Source: Marinosulfonomonas sp. (GTDB lineage: Bacteria; Pseudomonadota; Alphaproteobacteria; Rhodobacterales; Rhodobacteraceae). Taken from it: a stretch of 38,348 bases of DNA. Numbering within the stretch: position 1 is the first letter of the stretch; each line of letters starts with the position of its first letter. The notes below the pieces were generated by a model. The model did no database searches. It was given only the letters and a program-made list of their open reading frames with translations, and was not told where the DNA came from. Of the stretch, positions 9,841-17,864 are shown one piece after another. The translations under genes and the position numbers were made by a program. The stretch lies in assembly GCA_015488685.1 (NCBI GenBank), contig WFNH01000128.1:1-38348 (forward strand), read 5' to 3'.

Positions 9841-10892
9841 TGCTCCATCTCGGCCAACAGGGTGGCCTGCGCATCCGCCTGAAGCGCGTCGATGATTTCG
9901 TCCAGATCGCCCTGCATCACAGCATCCAGTTTATAGAGCGTCAGGTTGATCCGGTGATCCGACACGCGCCCTTGCGGGAAATTATAGGTGCGGATCCGTT
10001 CGGAACGATCACCCGAGCCAACCTGGCTTTTACGATCAGCCGAGCGTTCGTCATCGACTCGCTGGCGTTCCAGATCATACAGGCGTGTTTTCATCACCTG
10101 CATAGCGATTTCACGGTTGCGGTGCTGGGATTTTTCAGAGCTGACCACGATCATTCCGGTCGGGATATGCAAGATACGCACGGCGGAATCCGTAGTGTTG
10201 ACGTGTTGTCCACCGGCACCGGATGCGCGCATGGTGTCAATTCGAAGATCGCCTGGATCAATTTGCACATCTACATCCTCGGCCTCGGGCAACACGGCCA
10301 CGGTGGCGGCAGAGGTATGCACCCGCCCGCCGGATTCCGTGGTTGGCACCCGCTGCACGCGGTGCACGCCGGATTCATATTTCAGGCGGGCGAACACACC
10401 GTCGCCCTGCACATGGGCGATCACCTCTTTGATGCCGCCCAGTTCGGTGATGTTTTGCTCGATGATCTCGAATTTCCAACCGTGATTGGCGGCGTAATTC
10501 TGATACATCCGCAACAGATCACCGGCGAACAGCGCGGCTTCGTCCCCGCCGGTGCCCGGGCGGATTTCAATCATCGCGGGGCGGGCGTCAGCAGCATCCT
10601 TGGGCAGCAGGGACAGTTGCAGCGCCTGTTCGACCACCGGCAGGCGTTCGCGCAGGGCAGGCAGTTCTTCCTCGGCCAGCTCTTTCATTTCGGGGTCGGC
10701 CAGCATGGCTTCGGCCTCTTCCAGATCGGAGAGAAGCTGGCGGTATTCCACCACCTGTTCGACCACCGGCTTCAGGTCGGAATATTCACGCGCCAGCGTG
10801 GCAATATCGGCACCCGCATCGCCTTGGGCCATCTGCGCTTCCAGAAACTCGAACCGCTGGGTGATTTGCATAAGTTTATCTAAAGGAACCAT
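9837..10892 (-). CDS. prfA: Peptide chain release factor 1
   Basis: RF1 recognises UAA and UAG stop codons and triggers peptidyl-tRNA hydrolysis. The 351-residue product has the catalytic GGQ motif ([18 protein letters not shown]), the RF1 signature region ([22 protein letters not shown]), and the C-terminal [20 protein letters not shown] segment. Start is ATG at 10890-10892, shortly after AAAGGAA. It is first gene of a prfA-prmC operon. Because UAG is read by RF1, and other genes here end in TAG, amber codons in this genome should normally terminate. Confidence 0.96.
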   Translation of the reverse strand: MVPLDKLMQITQRFEFLEAQMAQGDAGADIATLAREYSDLKPVVEQVVEYRQLLSDLEEAEAMLADPEMKELAEEELPALRERLPVVEQALQLSLLPKDAADARPAMIEIRPGTGGDEAALFAGDLLRMYQNYAANHGWKFEIIEQNITELGGIKEVIAHVQGDGVFARLKYESGVHRVQRVPTTESGGRVHTSAATVAVLPEAEDVDVQIDPGDLRIDTMRASGAGGQHVNTTDSAVRILHIPTGMIVVSSEKSQHRNREIAMQVMKTRLYDLERQRVDDERSADRKSQVGSGDRSERIRTYNFPQGRVSDHRINLTLYKLDAVMQGDLDEIIDALQADAQATLLAEMEQ

Positions 10893-10954
10893 GCGGATGT
10901 CTTGCCTGCCGGATGTGATTTGGTCAAGGGGCGGTTTTGTGATATAATCGGGTC

Positions 10955-11254
10955 ATGAAAAAAATTGCCTTTATTATGGCGGTTTTAGCCGCCCCCACCT
11001 TTGCTGACGTGGTTGGTCCCGGAGGTAAGGTGATCGATTGTTTTTGCACGGATAAAAACGGAGATCGGGTTGAACTGGGCCAGACCGTATGCCTTGACGT
11101 CGGCGGCCGCCGGTTTACGGCCCGTTGCGAAATGTCCCTGAACAACCCGATGTGGCGCGAACAGCAAGAGGGCTGTGTCTCATCCAGCCTGATCCAGCGT
11201 TTCCAGCGCCTTGATCCAACCGCGCAGCCGCTTGGCGTTAACCCCAAAATCTGA
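10955..11254 (+). CDS. Small Cys-containing secreted protein of unknown function
   Basis: A 99-residue protein with an N-terminal signal peptide (MKKIAFIMAVLAAPTFA, cleavage near residue 17). The mature part has five cysteines (CFC, VCLD, RCEM, GCVS), suggesting disulphides in the periplasm. I do not recognise a family. It is divergent from prfA, and its last 75 bases overlap the end of the convergent DUF1499 gene; both frames look coding there, although the tail of this protein after about residue 75 is less convincing. Start is ATG at 10955; the ribosome site is weak. Confidence 0.65.
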   Translation: MKKIAFIMAVLAAPTFADVVGPGGKVIDCFCTDKNGDRVELGQTVCLDVGGRRFTARCEMSLNNPMWREQQEGCVSSSLIQRFQRLDPTAQPLGVNPKI

Positions 11255-11647
11255 CCGCCCATAGCGCAGGCGGCCAAACAGGGTAACACGGCTGCCCTGT
11301 TCGTTCTGCGTGACCGTCACTGTGGTGTAATCGGGAAAGCCGAATACCAATGAGCGGGTCACATAAGTGATCATCCCGTCCTCGGGGCTGCCAGCCAGAT
11401 ATTTGGTGCGCGGGGTCGAAAGGATAACCTGTTGCACCAGTTCCCACATCTGTTGCGGCGGGGTGGTAAAGTCAGCGACGAACAGCGCCGCCCCTGTCCC
11501 GATTACCGGTGCATCCGGCGTAGCCCCTTTTGGTGGCGCCACATGCACCAATGACACATCATCAGGGGCCAGCCGGATGTAAACCAGCCCCGAGACGGCA
11601 ATCAAAAGCAACAGCCAAGCGGTGTTCACTGCGGTTTTACGGATCAT
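11180..11647 (-). CDS. DUF1499 family protein
   Basis: A 155-residue protein with one N-terminal membrane helix or uncleaved signal (WLLLLIAVSGLVYIRLA) and a DUF1499-type domain: VADFTTPPQQMWELVQQVIL, TYVTRSLVFGFPDYTTV and SRVTLFGRLRYGRSDFGVN. Function of the family is not established. The open frame extends to 11680, but ATG at 11645-11647 overlaps the stop of the upstream ureohydrolase gene (ATGA), which decides the start. It is the third gene of the M20 hydrolase / ureohydrolase / DUF1499 operon. Confidence 0.78.
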   Translation of the reverse strand: MIRKTAVNTAWLLLLIAVSGLVYIRLAPDDVSLVHVAPPKGATPDAPVIGTGAALFVADFTTPPQQMWELVQQVILSTPRTKYLAGSPEDGMITYVTRSLVFGFPDYTTVTVTQNEQGSRVTLFGRLRYGRSDFGVNAKRLRGWIKALETLDQAG

Positions 11648-12612
11648 CCCCTTGCCCTCTTGTTCCATGCCCAAAGGCACATCAAATCAGTTGCCACATG
11701 TGCCCCTGCAATCGCGGTGGCCCCTGTGGTGTCATAGGGTGGCGACACCTCGACCACATCACCGCCCACCATATTGATCCCCGCCAGATCGCGCAGGATG
11801 ATCGAGGCTTGCGCACTGCTCAGACCACCCCAGACGGGCGTGCCGGTTCCCGGCGCAAAGGCAGGGTCCAGACAGTCGATATCAAAGGTAAGATACGTCT
11901 GGTAATTCCCTAATATCGCTTTGATTTTCTGTGCCACAGCTTGCGGACCGATGCTATGCACTTCGCGCGCATCAATGATGTTCACGCCCAAGGTATCGGG
12001 GTTCGTGGTGCGGATGCCCACCTGCACGCAGCGCTTGGGGTCGACCAGCCCCTCTTTCACAGCTTTATAAAACATCGTGCCATGATCGACGCGGGACATT
12101 TCGTCATCGGCCCATGTGTCGGTATGGGCATCGAATTGCAGCAGCGAAAGCGGCCCGAACTTCGCCGCATAAGCCCTTAATATCGGAAAAGAAATATAGT
12201 GATCCCCGCCCAGACACAAAGATGCCGCACCGGCCTCCAGTATCCCAGTGATATGCGCGGTCAGGGCGGCGGGAAAGACCGGAATATTAGCATAATCAAA
12301 CGCCAGATCGCCGTAATCGACCACGTTATAGTCACTGACCGGATCAATATCCCAACCATAGGGCGCATCGGGCGCTTGCAAGGCACTGGCCTCGCGGATC
12401 GCCCGTGGCCCCAGCCGCGTGCCGGGCCGGTTGGTGACTGCCTGATCAAACGGCACGCCGGTGACTGCCAGATCGACATTGGTCAGGTCTTTGGTGTAGG
12501 AGCGGCGCAGAAACGACGTGACCCCGCCAAAAGTGTTTTCAAACGACGGCCCCTTGTGCGTTCCCGCCTGAATGGCCGTATCCACCTGATTTTTCGCATC
12601 CTCCAGTGCCAT
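11644..12612 (-). CDS. speB: Agmatinase / ureohydrolase family protein
   Basis: A manganese-dependent ureohydrolase (322 residues) that splits urea from a guanidino compound, agmatine in the classical case. Binuclear metal-site motifs are intact: GGDHYISFP, FDAHTDTW (DAHxD), and FDIDCLDPAFAPGTGTP. The N-terminal FENTFGGVTSFLRR and PGTRLGPRAIREAS segments are typical of the agmatinase subgroup. The gene begins one base after the stop of the M20 amidohydrolase gene, so the true substrate may be a different guanidino acid; substrate cannot be read from sequence. Two broken relatives lie at 16923 and 17865. Confidence 0.88.
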   Translation of the reverse strand: MALEDAKNQVDTAIQAGTHKGPSFENTFGGVTSFLRRSYTKDLTNVDLAVTGVPFDQAVTNRPGTRLGPRAIREASALQAPDAPYGWDIDPVSDYNVVDYGDLAFDYANIPVFPAALTAHITGILEAGAASLCLGGDHYISFPILRAYAAKFGPLSLLQFDAHTDTWADDEMSRVDHGTMFYKAVKEGLVDPKRCVQVGIRTTNPDTLGVNIIDAREVHSIGPQAVAQKIKAILGNYQTYLTFDIDCLDPAFAPGTGTPVWGGLSSAQASIILRDLAGINMVGGDVVEVSPPYDTTGATAIAGAHVATDLMCLWAWNKRARG

Positions 12613-12613
12613 C

Positions 12614-13783
12614 TTACGCCCCCTTCACCGGCTGGCGCGTTTCCACCATGCGGGCGAAAAACGATGCCCCAATCGGGGAAATCTCGTCGTTGAAATCATA
12701 GCCGGTGTTATGCACCCCCGGCCCCTCGCCCTGCCCTAAAAACAGATAGGCCCCGGGGCGGCGTTCCAGCATATAGGAAAAATCCTCGGCTCCCATTTCG
12801 GGCTGCTGGTCGGCCACCACATTGTCCGCACCGGATATTTCCGCCGCCACTTTGGCCGCCACGGCCACCTTTTCGGCATCATTCACCGTGGCCGGATAGC
12901 CGATGTTATAGGTCAGCGAGACCTCGACATCATAAGCCGCCGCCACGCCTGCGCATATCGCCTTCAGGCGCTTTTGCACCATCGCCTGCACGTCCTTTTC
13001 AAAGGTGCGTACCGTGCCGCCAACAAAGGCCACCTCGGGGATGATATTATCCGCCGATCCAGTGTGAATCTGCGTCACCGACACCACCAGTTCCTTGCGG
13101 GTATCCAGATTGCGGCTGACAATGGTCTGGATCGCATTTGCCACGGCCACTGCCGCCACCACCGGATCGCGGGTGTCTTGCGGATAGGCCCCATGCCCAC
13201 CCAAGCCTTTGATATTGACCTCGAAATCATCCACAGCCGCCATGATCGGCCCCGGCGTGGTGGAAAACTGCCCAACAGGCAGTTCGGGGATATTGTGCAG
13301 GGCGTAGACCTCGCCAATGCCGAACCGCTCCATAATCCCTTCGTCACACATCACCTCGCCGCCTCCGCCGCCTTCTTCGGCAGGTTGGAAAATCAGCGCC
13401 ACGCGACCGGAAAAATTGCGCGTCTCCGCCAGATAACGCGCCGCACCCAGCAGCATCGTGGTGTGCCCGTCATGGCCACAAGCGTGCATCCGGCCATCGA
13501 CCTTTGAGGCATACTCCAGCCCCGTTTCCTCGGGCATCGGCAGCGCATCCATATCGGCCCGCAGGCCAATCGTCGGCCCATCCCCCTGCCCGTTGATAAT
13601 TGCCACCAATCCGGTGGTCGCAATCCCCTCGTGAATTTCATCCACCCCGAATTCGCGCAGCCGTTCTGCCACAAAGCGCGCCGTTTCGTGGCATTCAAAC
13701 CCCAGTTCGGGGTTTTCATGCAGATGCCGCCGCCAGCCTTGCATGTCCTTGGTAAATTCCGCGATCCGGTTGACGATGGGCAT
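12614..13783 (-). CDS. M20 family amidohydrolase (hippurate hydrolase-like)
   Basis: A zinc-dependent amidohydrolase/aminoacylase of the M20D group, 389 residues. The metal-binding signature HACGHDGHTTMLLGAARYL is present, then the EEGGGGG glutamates, a dimerisation domain (HGAYPQDTRDPV) and the C-terminal GAEDFSYML. The open frame extends to 13975 through unrelated sequence. ATG at 13781-13783 (MPIVNRIAEF) is chosen because AAGGAG precedes it and family members start here. First gene of an operon with the ureohydrolase gene, it probably acts on an N-acyl or peptide-like amide in the same catabolic route (inference). It is divergent from mazG, with a 67-bp gap. Confidence 0.88.
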   Translation of the reverse strand: MPIVNRIAEFTKDMQGWRRHLHENPELGFECHETARFVAERLREFGVDEIHEGIATTGLVAIINGQGDGPTIGLRADMDALPMPEETGLEYASKVDGRMHACGHDGHTTMLLGAARYLAETRNFSGRVALIFQPAEEGGGGGEVMCDEGIMERFGIGEVYALHNIPELPVGQFSTTPGPIMAAVDDFEVNIKGLGGHGAYPQDTRDPVVAAVAVANAIQTIVSRNLDTRKELVVSVTQIHTGSADNIIPEVAFVGGTVRTFEKDVQAMVQKRLKAICAGVAAAYDVEVSLTYNIGYPATVNDAEKVAVAAKVAAEISGADNVVADQQPEMGAEDFSYMLERRPGAYLFLGQGEGPGVHNTGYDFNDEISPIGASFFARMVETRQPVKGA

Positions 13784-13850
13784 TGCTGGACTCCTTGCCA
13801 TGCTTGGTGTGTAACTGACGCACAGTTTCCCCAGATTTGGCGACAGCGCA

Positions 13851-14660
13851 ATGAAAAACGATGACCTGATCCATAACCCCGACGGTGGCCTGCCCCGCCT
13901 GCTGAAAATCATGCGCCGACTGCGTGACCCCAAAACCGGCTGCCCGTGGGATATCGAACAGGATTTCGCCAGCATCGCGCCCTACACGATTGAAGAAGCC
14001 TACGAGGTAGCCGATGCGATCGAGCGCGGCGATATGGCCGATCTTGAGGGCGAGTTGGGCGATCTGCTGTTGCAGGTCGTTTATCACACCGCGATGGGGC
14101 AAGAGGCGGGGCATTTCACCTTTGAAACCGTCACCCGTGCCATTGCCGACAAAATGGTCGCCCGCCATCCACATGTGTTTGGCGATGAAAGCCGCGATAA
14201 ATCCGCCGAACAGCAAACCGCCGATTGGGAGGCCATCAAGGCCAAAGAGCGCGCCGGAAAGGCCGAGCGCGGAACACTGGACGGGGTTGCCATCGGTCTA
14301 CCCGCCCTGCTCCGCGCGCTAAAGCTGCAAAAACGCGCCGCCCGTGTGGGGTTCGACTGGCCTAGCACCACCGAAGTGCTGGACAAAATCATCGAGGAAT
14401 CCCGCGAGTTGGTCGAAGCCAGGGATACCCTGCCCCAGGACAAGATCGAAGAGGAATATGGCGATTTGCTGTTCGTGATGGCCAATCTTGGCCGCCACCT
14501 TGGCCTTGATCCAGAAGCCGCCCTGCGCCGCGCCAACGCCAAGTTCACCCGCCGATTCGAAGCGGTGGAATCCAAACTGGCCGAACGCGGCAAAACCCCG
14601 TCCCAATCCGATCTGGTAGAAATGGATGCGCTGTGGGATCAGGTCAAAGCCGAAGAATAA
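13851..14660 (+). CDS. mazG: Nucleoside triphosphate pyrophosphohydrolase MazG
   Basis: Hydrolyses non-canonical or excess NTPs to NMP and pyrophosphate. The 269 residues contain two MazG helical domains. The first (about 15-110) has LRDPKTGCPWDIEQDF, the EEAYEVADAIE metal-binding acid cluster and LEGELGDLLLQVVYHT. The second (about 155-245) has GFDWPSTTEVLDKIIEESREL and EEEYGDLLFVMANL. Start is ATG at 13851. It is followed 10 bases later by the second copy of the dispersed repeat. Confidence 0.95.
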   Translation: MKNDDLIHNPDGGLPRLLKIMRRLRDPKTGCPWDIEQDFASIAPYTIEEAYEVADAIERGDMADLEGELGDLLLQVVYHTAMGQEAGHFTFETVTRAIADKMVARHPHVFGDESRDKSAEQQTADWEAIKAKERAGKAERGTLDGVAIGLPALLRALKLQKRAARVGFDWPSTTEVLDKIIEESRELVEARDTLPQDKIEEEYGDLLFVMANLGRHLGLDPEAALRRANAKFTRRFEAVESKLAERGKTPSQSDLVEMDALWDQVKAEE

Positions 14661-14670
14661 CCCCATCTTT

Positions 14671-14702
14671 GTTCCATAAATATCCCCCGCGCGGAGCGCA
14701 TA
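14671..14702. repeat. Dispersed intergenic repeat, copy 2
   Basis: Exact 32-base inverted match to 7293-7324, placed 10 bases after the mazG stop. The preceding CCCCATCTTT also resembles the flank of copy 1, so the repeat unit is probably about 42 bases. Confidence 0.8.
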
Positions 14703-14723
14703 AAAGTTACCATACTATTTTAA

Positions 14724-14760
14724 TCAGGTATTGACCTGACAGTTTTGCTCAGGTTTATAG
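14724..14760 (+). promoter_or_regulatory. Putative iron-responsive operator overlapping a promoter
   Basis: Three alternating copies of one hexamer are seen: TCAGGT (14724-14729), ACCTGA (14734-14739) and TCAGGT (14749-14754). The last two form a perfect dyad with the TGA-N9-TCA layout described for the RirA iron-rhodo box of alphaproteobacteria. The dyad overlaps a candidate promoter, TTGACC at 14731-14736 and TTATAG at 14755-14760 (18-bp spacer). Position just upstream of an iron-type ABC binding protein gene supports iron control; the regulator identity is inference. Confidence 0.55.
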
Positions 14761-14785
14761 ACGTTATCAAACAACGGAGATTCCC

Positions 14786-15787
14786 ATGCTCAAAACCCTG
14801 CGCACAACCCTTCTGGCCACCCTCGCCCTGACCACCCCCGCCTTGGCCGAGGTCAACATCTACTCTTACCGCCAGCCCGAACTGATCCAGCCGCTGATGG
14901 ACAGGTTCACCGAACAAACCGGCATCCCCGTCAACATCGCCTTTCTGAAAAAAGGCATGATCGAAAAACTGACCGCCGAGGGCAAACGCTCGCCCGCCGA
15001 CCTGATCCTCACAGTCGATATCGCCCGCCTCTCGGCCGTGGTAACTGCCGACCTGACCCAGCCGGTGACATCCGACATCCTGACCACCAACATCCCCGCC
15101 GATCTGCGCGACCCCGACAACCAGTAGTTCGGCCTGACCACCCGCGCCCGCGTTATCTTCGCCTCAAAGGACCGTGCCCCCGAAGGCGTCGCCACCTATG
15201 ACGAACTGGCCGATCCCGAATGGCAGGGCCGCATCTGCACCCGTTCGGGCACCCACGCCTACACCGTGGCGCTGGTATCCGCCGCGATCTATCACATGGG
15301 CGAAGAGGGTGCGAAAACATGGCTGCAAGGGGTCAAGGCCAACCTCGCCCGCAAACCCCAGGGCAATGACCGCGCACAGGTCAAGGCGGTCTGGGCCGGT
15401 GAATGCGATATCGCCCTTGGCAACACCTATTACATGGGAAAAATGCTGGCCAACCCTGAACAGGTGCCTTGGGCGCAAAGCGTCAATGTGGTGTTTCCGG
15501 TGTTCAAAGGTGGCGGTACCCATGTGAATGTCTCCGGCATGGCGCTGGCCAAATTCGCCCCCCACAAGGAGGATGCGATCAAGCTGATGGAATTCCTTGC
15601 CAGCCCCGAAGCACAGGAAATCTATGCCGAGCAAAACTTCGAATACCCCGTCGCGCCGGGCACCAAACCCAGCGAACTGGTCGCCAGTTGGGGCAGCTTC
15701 ACCCCCGATCCCGTCAACCTGATGGAAATCGCCAAATTGCGCCCCGCTGCCCTGCGGATTATCGAAGAGGTCGATTTCGACGGCTAA
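14786..15787 (+). pseudogene. Fe(3+) ABC transporter substrate-binding protein, interrupted by an amber codon
   Basis: A periplasmic iron-binding protein of the FutA/FbpA type, 333 codons, carrying a signal peptide (ATLALTTPALA, cleavage near residue 21). It is broken by TAG at codon 114 (15125-15127). The residues on both sides are continuous (DPDNQ before, FGLTTRARV after), and family members carry Trp there, so one TGG-to-TAG change explains it. The rest of the frame is intact through VNIYSYRQPELIQPL, SADL/DIAR motifs, WQGRICTR, GNTYYMGKM and AEQNFEYPV, with no frameshift, so the lesion is recent, a sequencing error, or read through. No permease or ATPase gene follows. A strong hairpin terminates it at 15829-15856. 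Confidence 0.85.
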
Positions 15788-15826
15788 TTTCCCCCTTCTT
15801 CTTTTCTTAAATACCTGCGCCGCAGG
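15788..15826. repeat. Diverged relative of the dispersed repeat
   Basis: Directly after the stop codon, CCCCCTTCTTCTTTTC, then TTAAATA, then a GC palindrome CTGCGCCGCAG. This is the same order of elements (C-run, pyrimidine tract, AAATA, GC-rich dyad) as copy 2 at 14661-14702. Similarity is architectural, not exact. Confidence 0.4.
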
Positions 15827-15828
15827 CC

Positions 15829-15856
15829 AGCGCCGTCCCCGACAGGGGGCGGCGCT
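15829..15856 (+). terminator. GC-rich hairpin after the iron-binding protein gene
   Basis: A 12-bp stem AGCGCCGTCCCC / GGGGGCGGCGCT with one G-T pair and a GACA loop. No U-tract follows, so efficiency is uncertain. Confidence 0.6.
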
Positions 15857-15953
15857 TTGGGTGACGCGCCAAAGGCGCGGCACAACTGCTCATTCCACTG
15901 GACAAGCAACAAATCCCCCAGCATTGTGCCCCTGAATGACAGGAGCCAGCACC

Positions 15954-16898
15954 ATGACCACCCCGCGCAAAATCATCATCGACACCGACCCCGGACAGGA
16001 CGACGCCGTCGCCATCCTGCTGGCCCTTGCCAGCCCCGAGGACATCGAGGTGATCGGCATCACCGCCGTTGCCGGCAACGTGCCCCTGCCCCTGACCCAG
16101 AAAAACGCCCGTATCATCTGCGAGTTGGCTGGCGAAACCGATACCCCCGTCTATGCCGGCTGCGACCGCCCGCTGGCGCACACTCTGGTCACAGCCGAAC
16201 ACGTCCACGGCAAAACCGGCCTTGACGGCCCGAACCTGCCCGACCCGACAATGCAACTGACCGATGGTCATGCAGTGGATTTCATCATCGATACCCTGCG
16301 TAATGAACCCGCCGGCACTGTCACCCTATGCCCGATCGGCCCGCTGACCAACATCGCCACCGCCTTTCAAAAAGCCCCCGACATAATTGAAAAGGTGCAG
16401 GAAATCATCCTGATGGGCGGCGCCTATTTCGAAGTGGGCAACGTCACTCCGGCCGCCGAATTCAACATCTATGTCGATCCCGAGGCCGCCGACATTGTGT
16501 TCAAGTCTGGCGCCCCGATCGTGGTGATGCCGCTGGACGTCACCCACAAAGCACTGGTCACCCAACAGCGCAACGACGCCTTTCGCGACATCGGCACCCC
16601 CGTCGGCATCGCCGTTGCCCAGATGACCGAATTTTTCGAGCGTTTTGATAAGGAAAAATACGGCTCGGAAGGTGCCCCGCTGCATGACCCCTGCGTCACC
16701 GCCTATCTGATAAAACCCGACCTGTTCAAAGGCCGCCATGTTAACGTGGAAATCGAAACCGTTTCCGATCTGACCCGCGGCATGACCGTGGCCGACTGGT
16801 GGGATGTCACCGATCGCCCTGCAAACGCGCTGTTCATTGGCGATGTGGATGCGGACGGTTTCTTTGCCCTGCTGACCGAACGGATAGCGCGGTTGTAA
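15954..16898 (+). CDS. Ribonucleoside hydrolase (inosine-uridine preferring family)
   Basis: Cleaves the N-glycosidic bond of nucleosides to ribose and base, in the cytosol. The calcium-binding N-terminal signature IIIDTDPGQDDAVAILLAL is intact, as are the TAVAGNVPL, EHVHGKTGLDGP, GPLTNIA, EIILMGGAY and HDPCVTAYLI motifs. Length is 314 residues, normal for RihA/RihB-type enzymes; which nucleosides it prefers cannot be told. The open frame begins at 15936, but ATG at 15954 follows CAGGAG at good spacing and matches family starts. Just downstream lies a broken agmatinase-like gene start, perhaps once in the same operon. Confidence 0.9.
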   Translation: MTTPRKIIIDTDPGQDDAVAILLALASPEDIEVIGITAVAGNVPLPLTQKNARIICELAGETDTPVYAGCDRPLAHTLVTAEHVHGKTGLDGPNLPDPTMQLTDGHAVDFIIDTLRNEPAGTVTLCPIGPLTNIATAFQKAPDIIEKVQEIILMGGAYFEVGNVTPAAEFNIYVDPEAADIVFKSGAPIVVMPLDVTHKALVTQQRNDAFRDIGTPVGIAVAQMTEFFERFDKEKYGSEGAPLHDPCVTAYLIKPDLFKGRHVNVEIETVSDLTRGMTVADWWDVTDRPANALFIGDVDADGFFALLTERIARL

Positions 16899-16922
16899 CA
16901 GCATAACAAAGCGAGACCAGAG

Positions 16923-17040
16923 ATGAGCACACACGGATATGAATCAGGACGCCTGAACCTGCCCTTCGTTGGCATCTCGACGTTTGCCAAAAAAACTTAC
17001 GTGCAAGACTAGTCCAGCACCGACGCCGATGCGCCGCGCG
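16923..17040 (+). pseudogene. 5' remnant of an agmatinase-like gene (copy A)
   Basis: About 110 bases match, without indels, the start of copy B at 17865: MSTHGYESGRLNLPFVGI, FAKK, then a conserved Trp at codon 30 that here is TAG (17010-17012). Codons after it still read DAD as in copy B, after which similarity is lost. Nucleotide identity is roughly 80-85 % by eye. It is truncated after about 37 codons, directly downstream of the nucleoside hydrolase gene. Confidence 0.8.
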
Positions 17041-17148
17041 GCCCGGCCCCAAGCTGTCGGGGCCGCCATTTCCTGCAACGCGGTGGCTCCGAAGCGTCAG
17101 AAACGGCCGGAAATCCCGTCAAGACCGGATTCGGTGACTAAGGCAGGG

Positions 17149-17601
17149 TTAATGCAATCGATAACCCTCATGGCAAGCAATACAGCCGTTGGTGATGTCT
17201 TCAAGAGCTCCATAAACTTTTTGCTGGGCCTCGTCACTGGGTGCCAGAGCTGCATCTTGTACTGCAATGGCGAAGCGCGAAGCGGCATGATGCATTAATA
17301 CTCCGGCGTCCTGCATACCTTCGGGCATGTATTTGGCCTTCATGGCTGCATTGTGATCATCCATGGCCGACATGCCCAAGCGGTTTTCCGCAATATCAGC
17401 TGCCTTGTCAGCGTTGCCGACCGCCAGTTCACCCATAATTTCATTCAAAGCAAGCAAATGATCCCGCATTTCGGTCAATGTATTTGCGGCCATCATGGGT
17501 GGGAATTTTACCAGTTCGCGTGTATCTTCAGCTGCCGCCGGCCGCACGTAAGTTGTGGCCAGAAGCAGGGTTGCACAAATAGCATATTTAACACGTTTCA
17601 T
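17149..17601 (-). CDS. Cytochrome c' family protein
   Basis: A 150-residue periplasmic class II c-type cytochrome. It has a signal peptide (about residues 1-24, ending RPAAA), a four-helix body rich in Ala/Met/Glu, and the C-terminal haem motif C140-I-A-C143-H144 close to the end, exactly as in cytochromes c'. Such proteins bind nitric oxide and are linked to NO protection or denitrification in related bacteria; that role is inferred from the family. Monocistronic, with AGGAT before ATG at 17599-17601. A perfect 18-bp palindrome lies about 55 bp upstream. The gene sits between two broken agmatinase-like copies, in opposite orientation. Confidence 0.82.
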   Translation of the reverse strand: MKRVKYAICATLLLATTYVRPAAAEDTRELVKFPPMMAANTLTEMRDHLLALNEIMGELAVGNADKAADIAENRLGMSAMDDHNAAMKAKYMPEGMQDAGVLMHHAASRFAIAVQDAALAPSDEAQQKVYGALEDITNGCIACHEGYRLH

Positions 17602-17656
17602 AGTAGATCCTCCGTTTTTTCAAGAAGGTCAGACTAACACCGATTATTCCACCCAA

Positions 17657-17674
17657 ATATGATTGCAATCATAT
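17657..17674. promoter_or_regulatory. Perfect 18-bp palindrome upstream of cytochrome c' gene
   Basis: ATATGATTGCAATCATAT is its own reverse complement. Its core ATGAT-N4-ATCAT has the half-site length and spacing of FNR/CRP-family sites (TTGAT-N4-ATCAA) with only the outer base changed. It is 56 bp before the cytochrome c' start codon, where an operator for an oxygen or NO regulator would be expected. Confidence 0.55.
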
Positions 17675-17864
17675 ACAGCCTCCAATGCTAGCACAGTTTC
17701 AATTTCGGCATGCAAAGCAAGGGCAATAATCTTTACAATCCGCGGCCCCTTATCCATTTCAAGCCCAGCCATCCCTTCCTCCATTTACTAGGGCCTGTTG
17801 ACGATCAGCCTTGCAAATCCCTTCCCTCCGCCCCACTCTTTTCACCAACACGAAGGGGGCACTT

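Noticed and set aside
9840-10883. Long plus-strand frame of 347 codons opposite prfA
   Set aside because: It is an antisense shadow rich in His/Gly/Phe/Gln, as expected from the complement of a GC-rich gene; prfA is certain.
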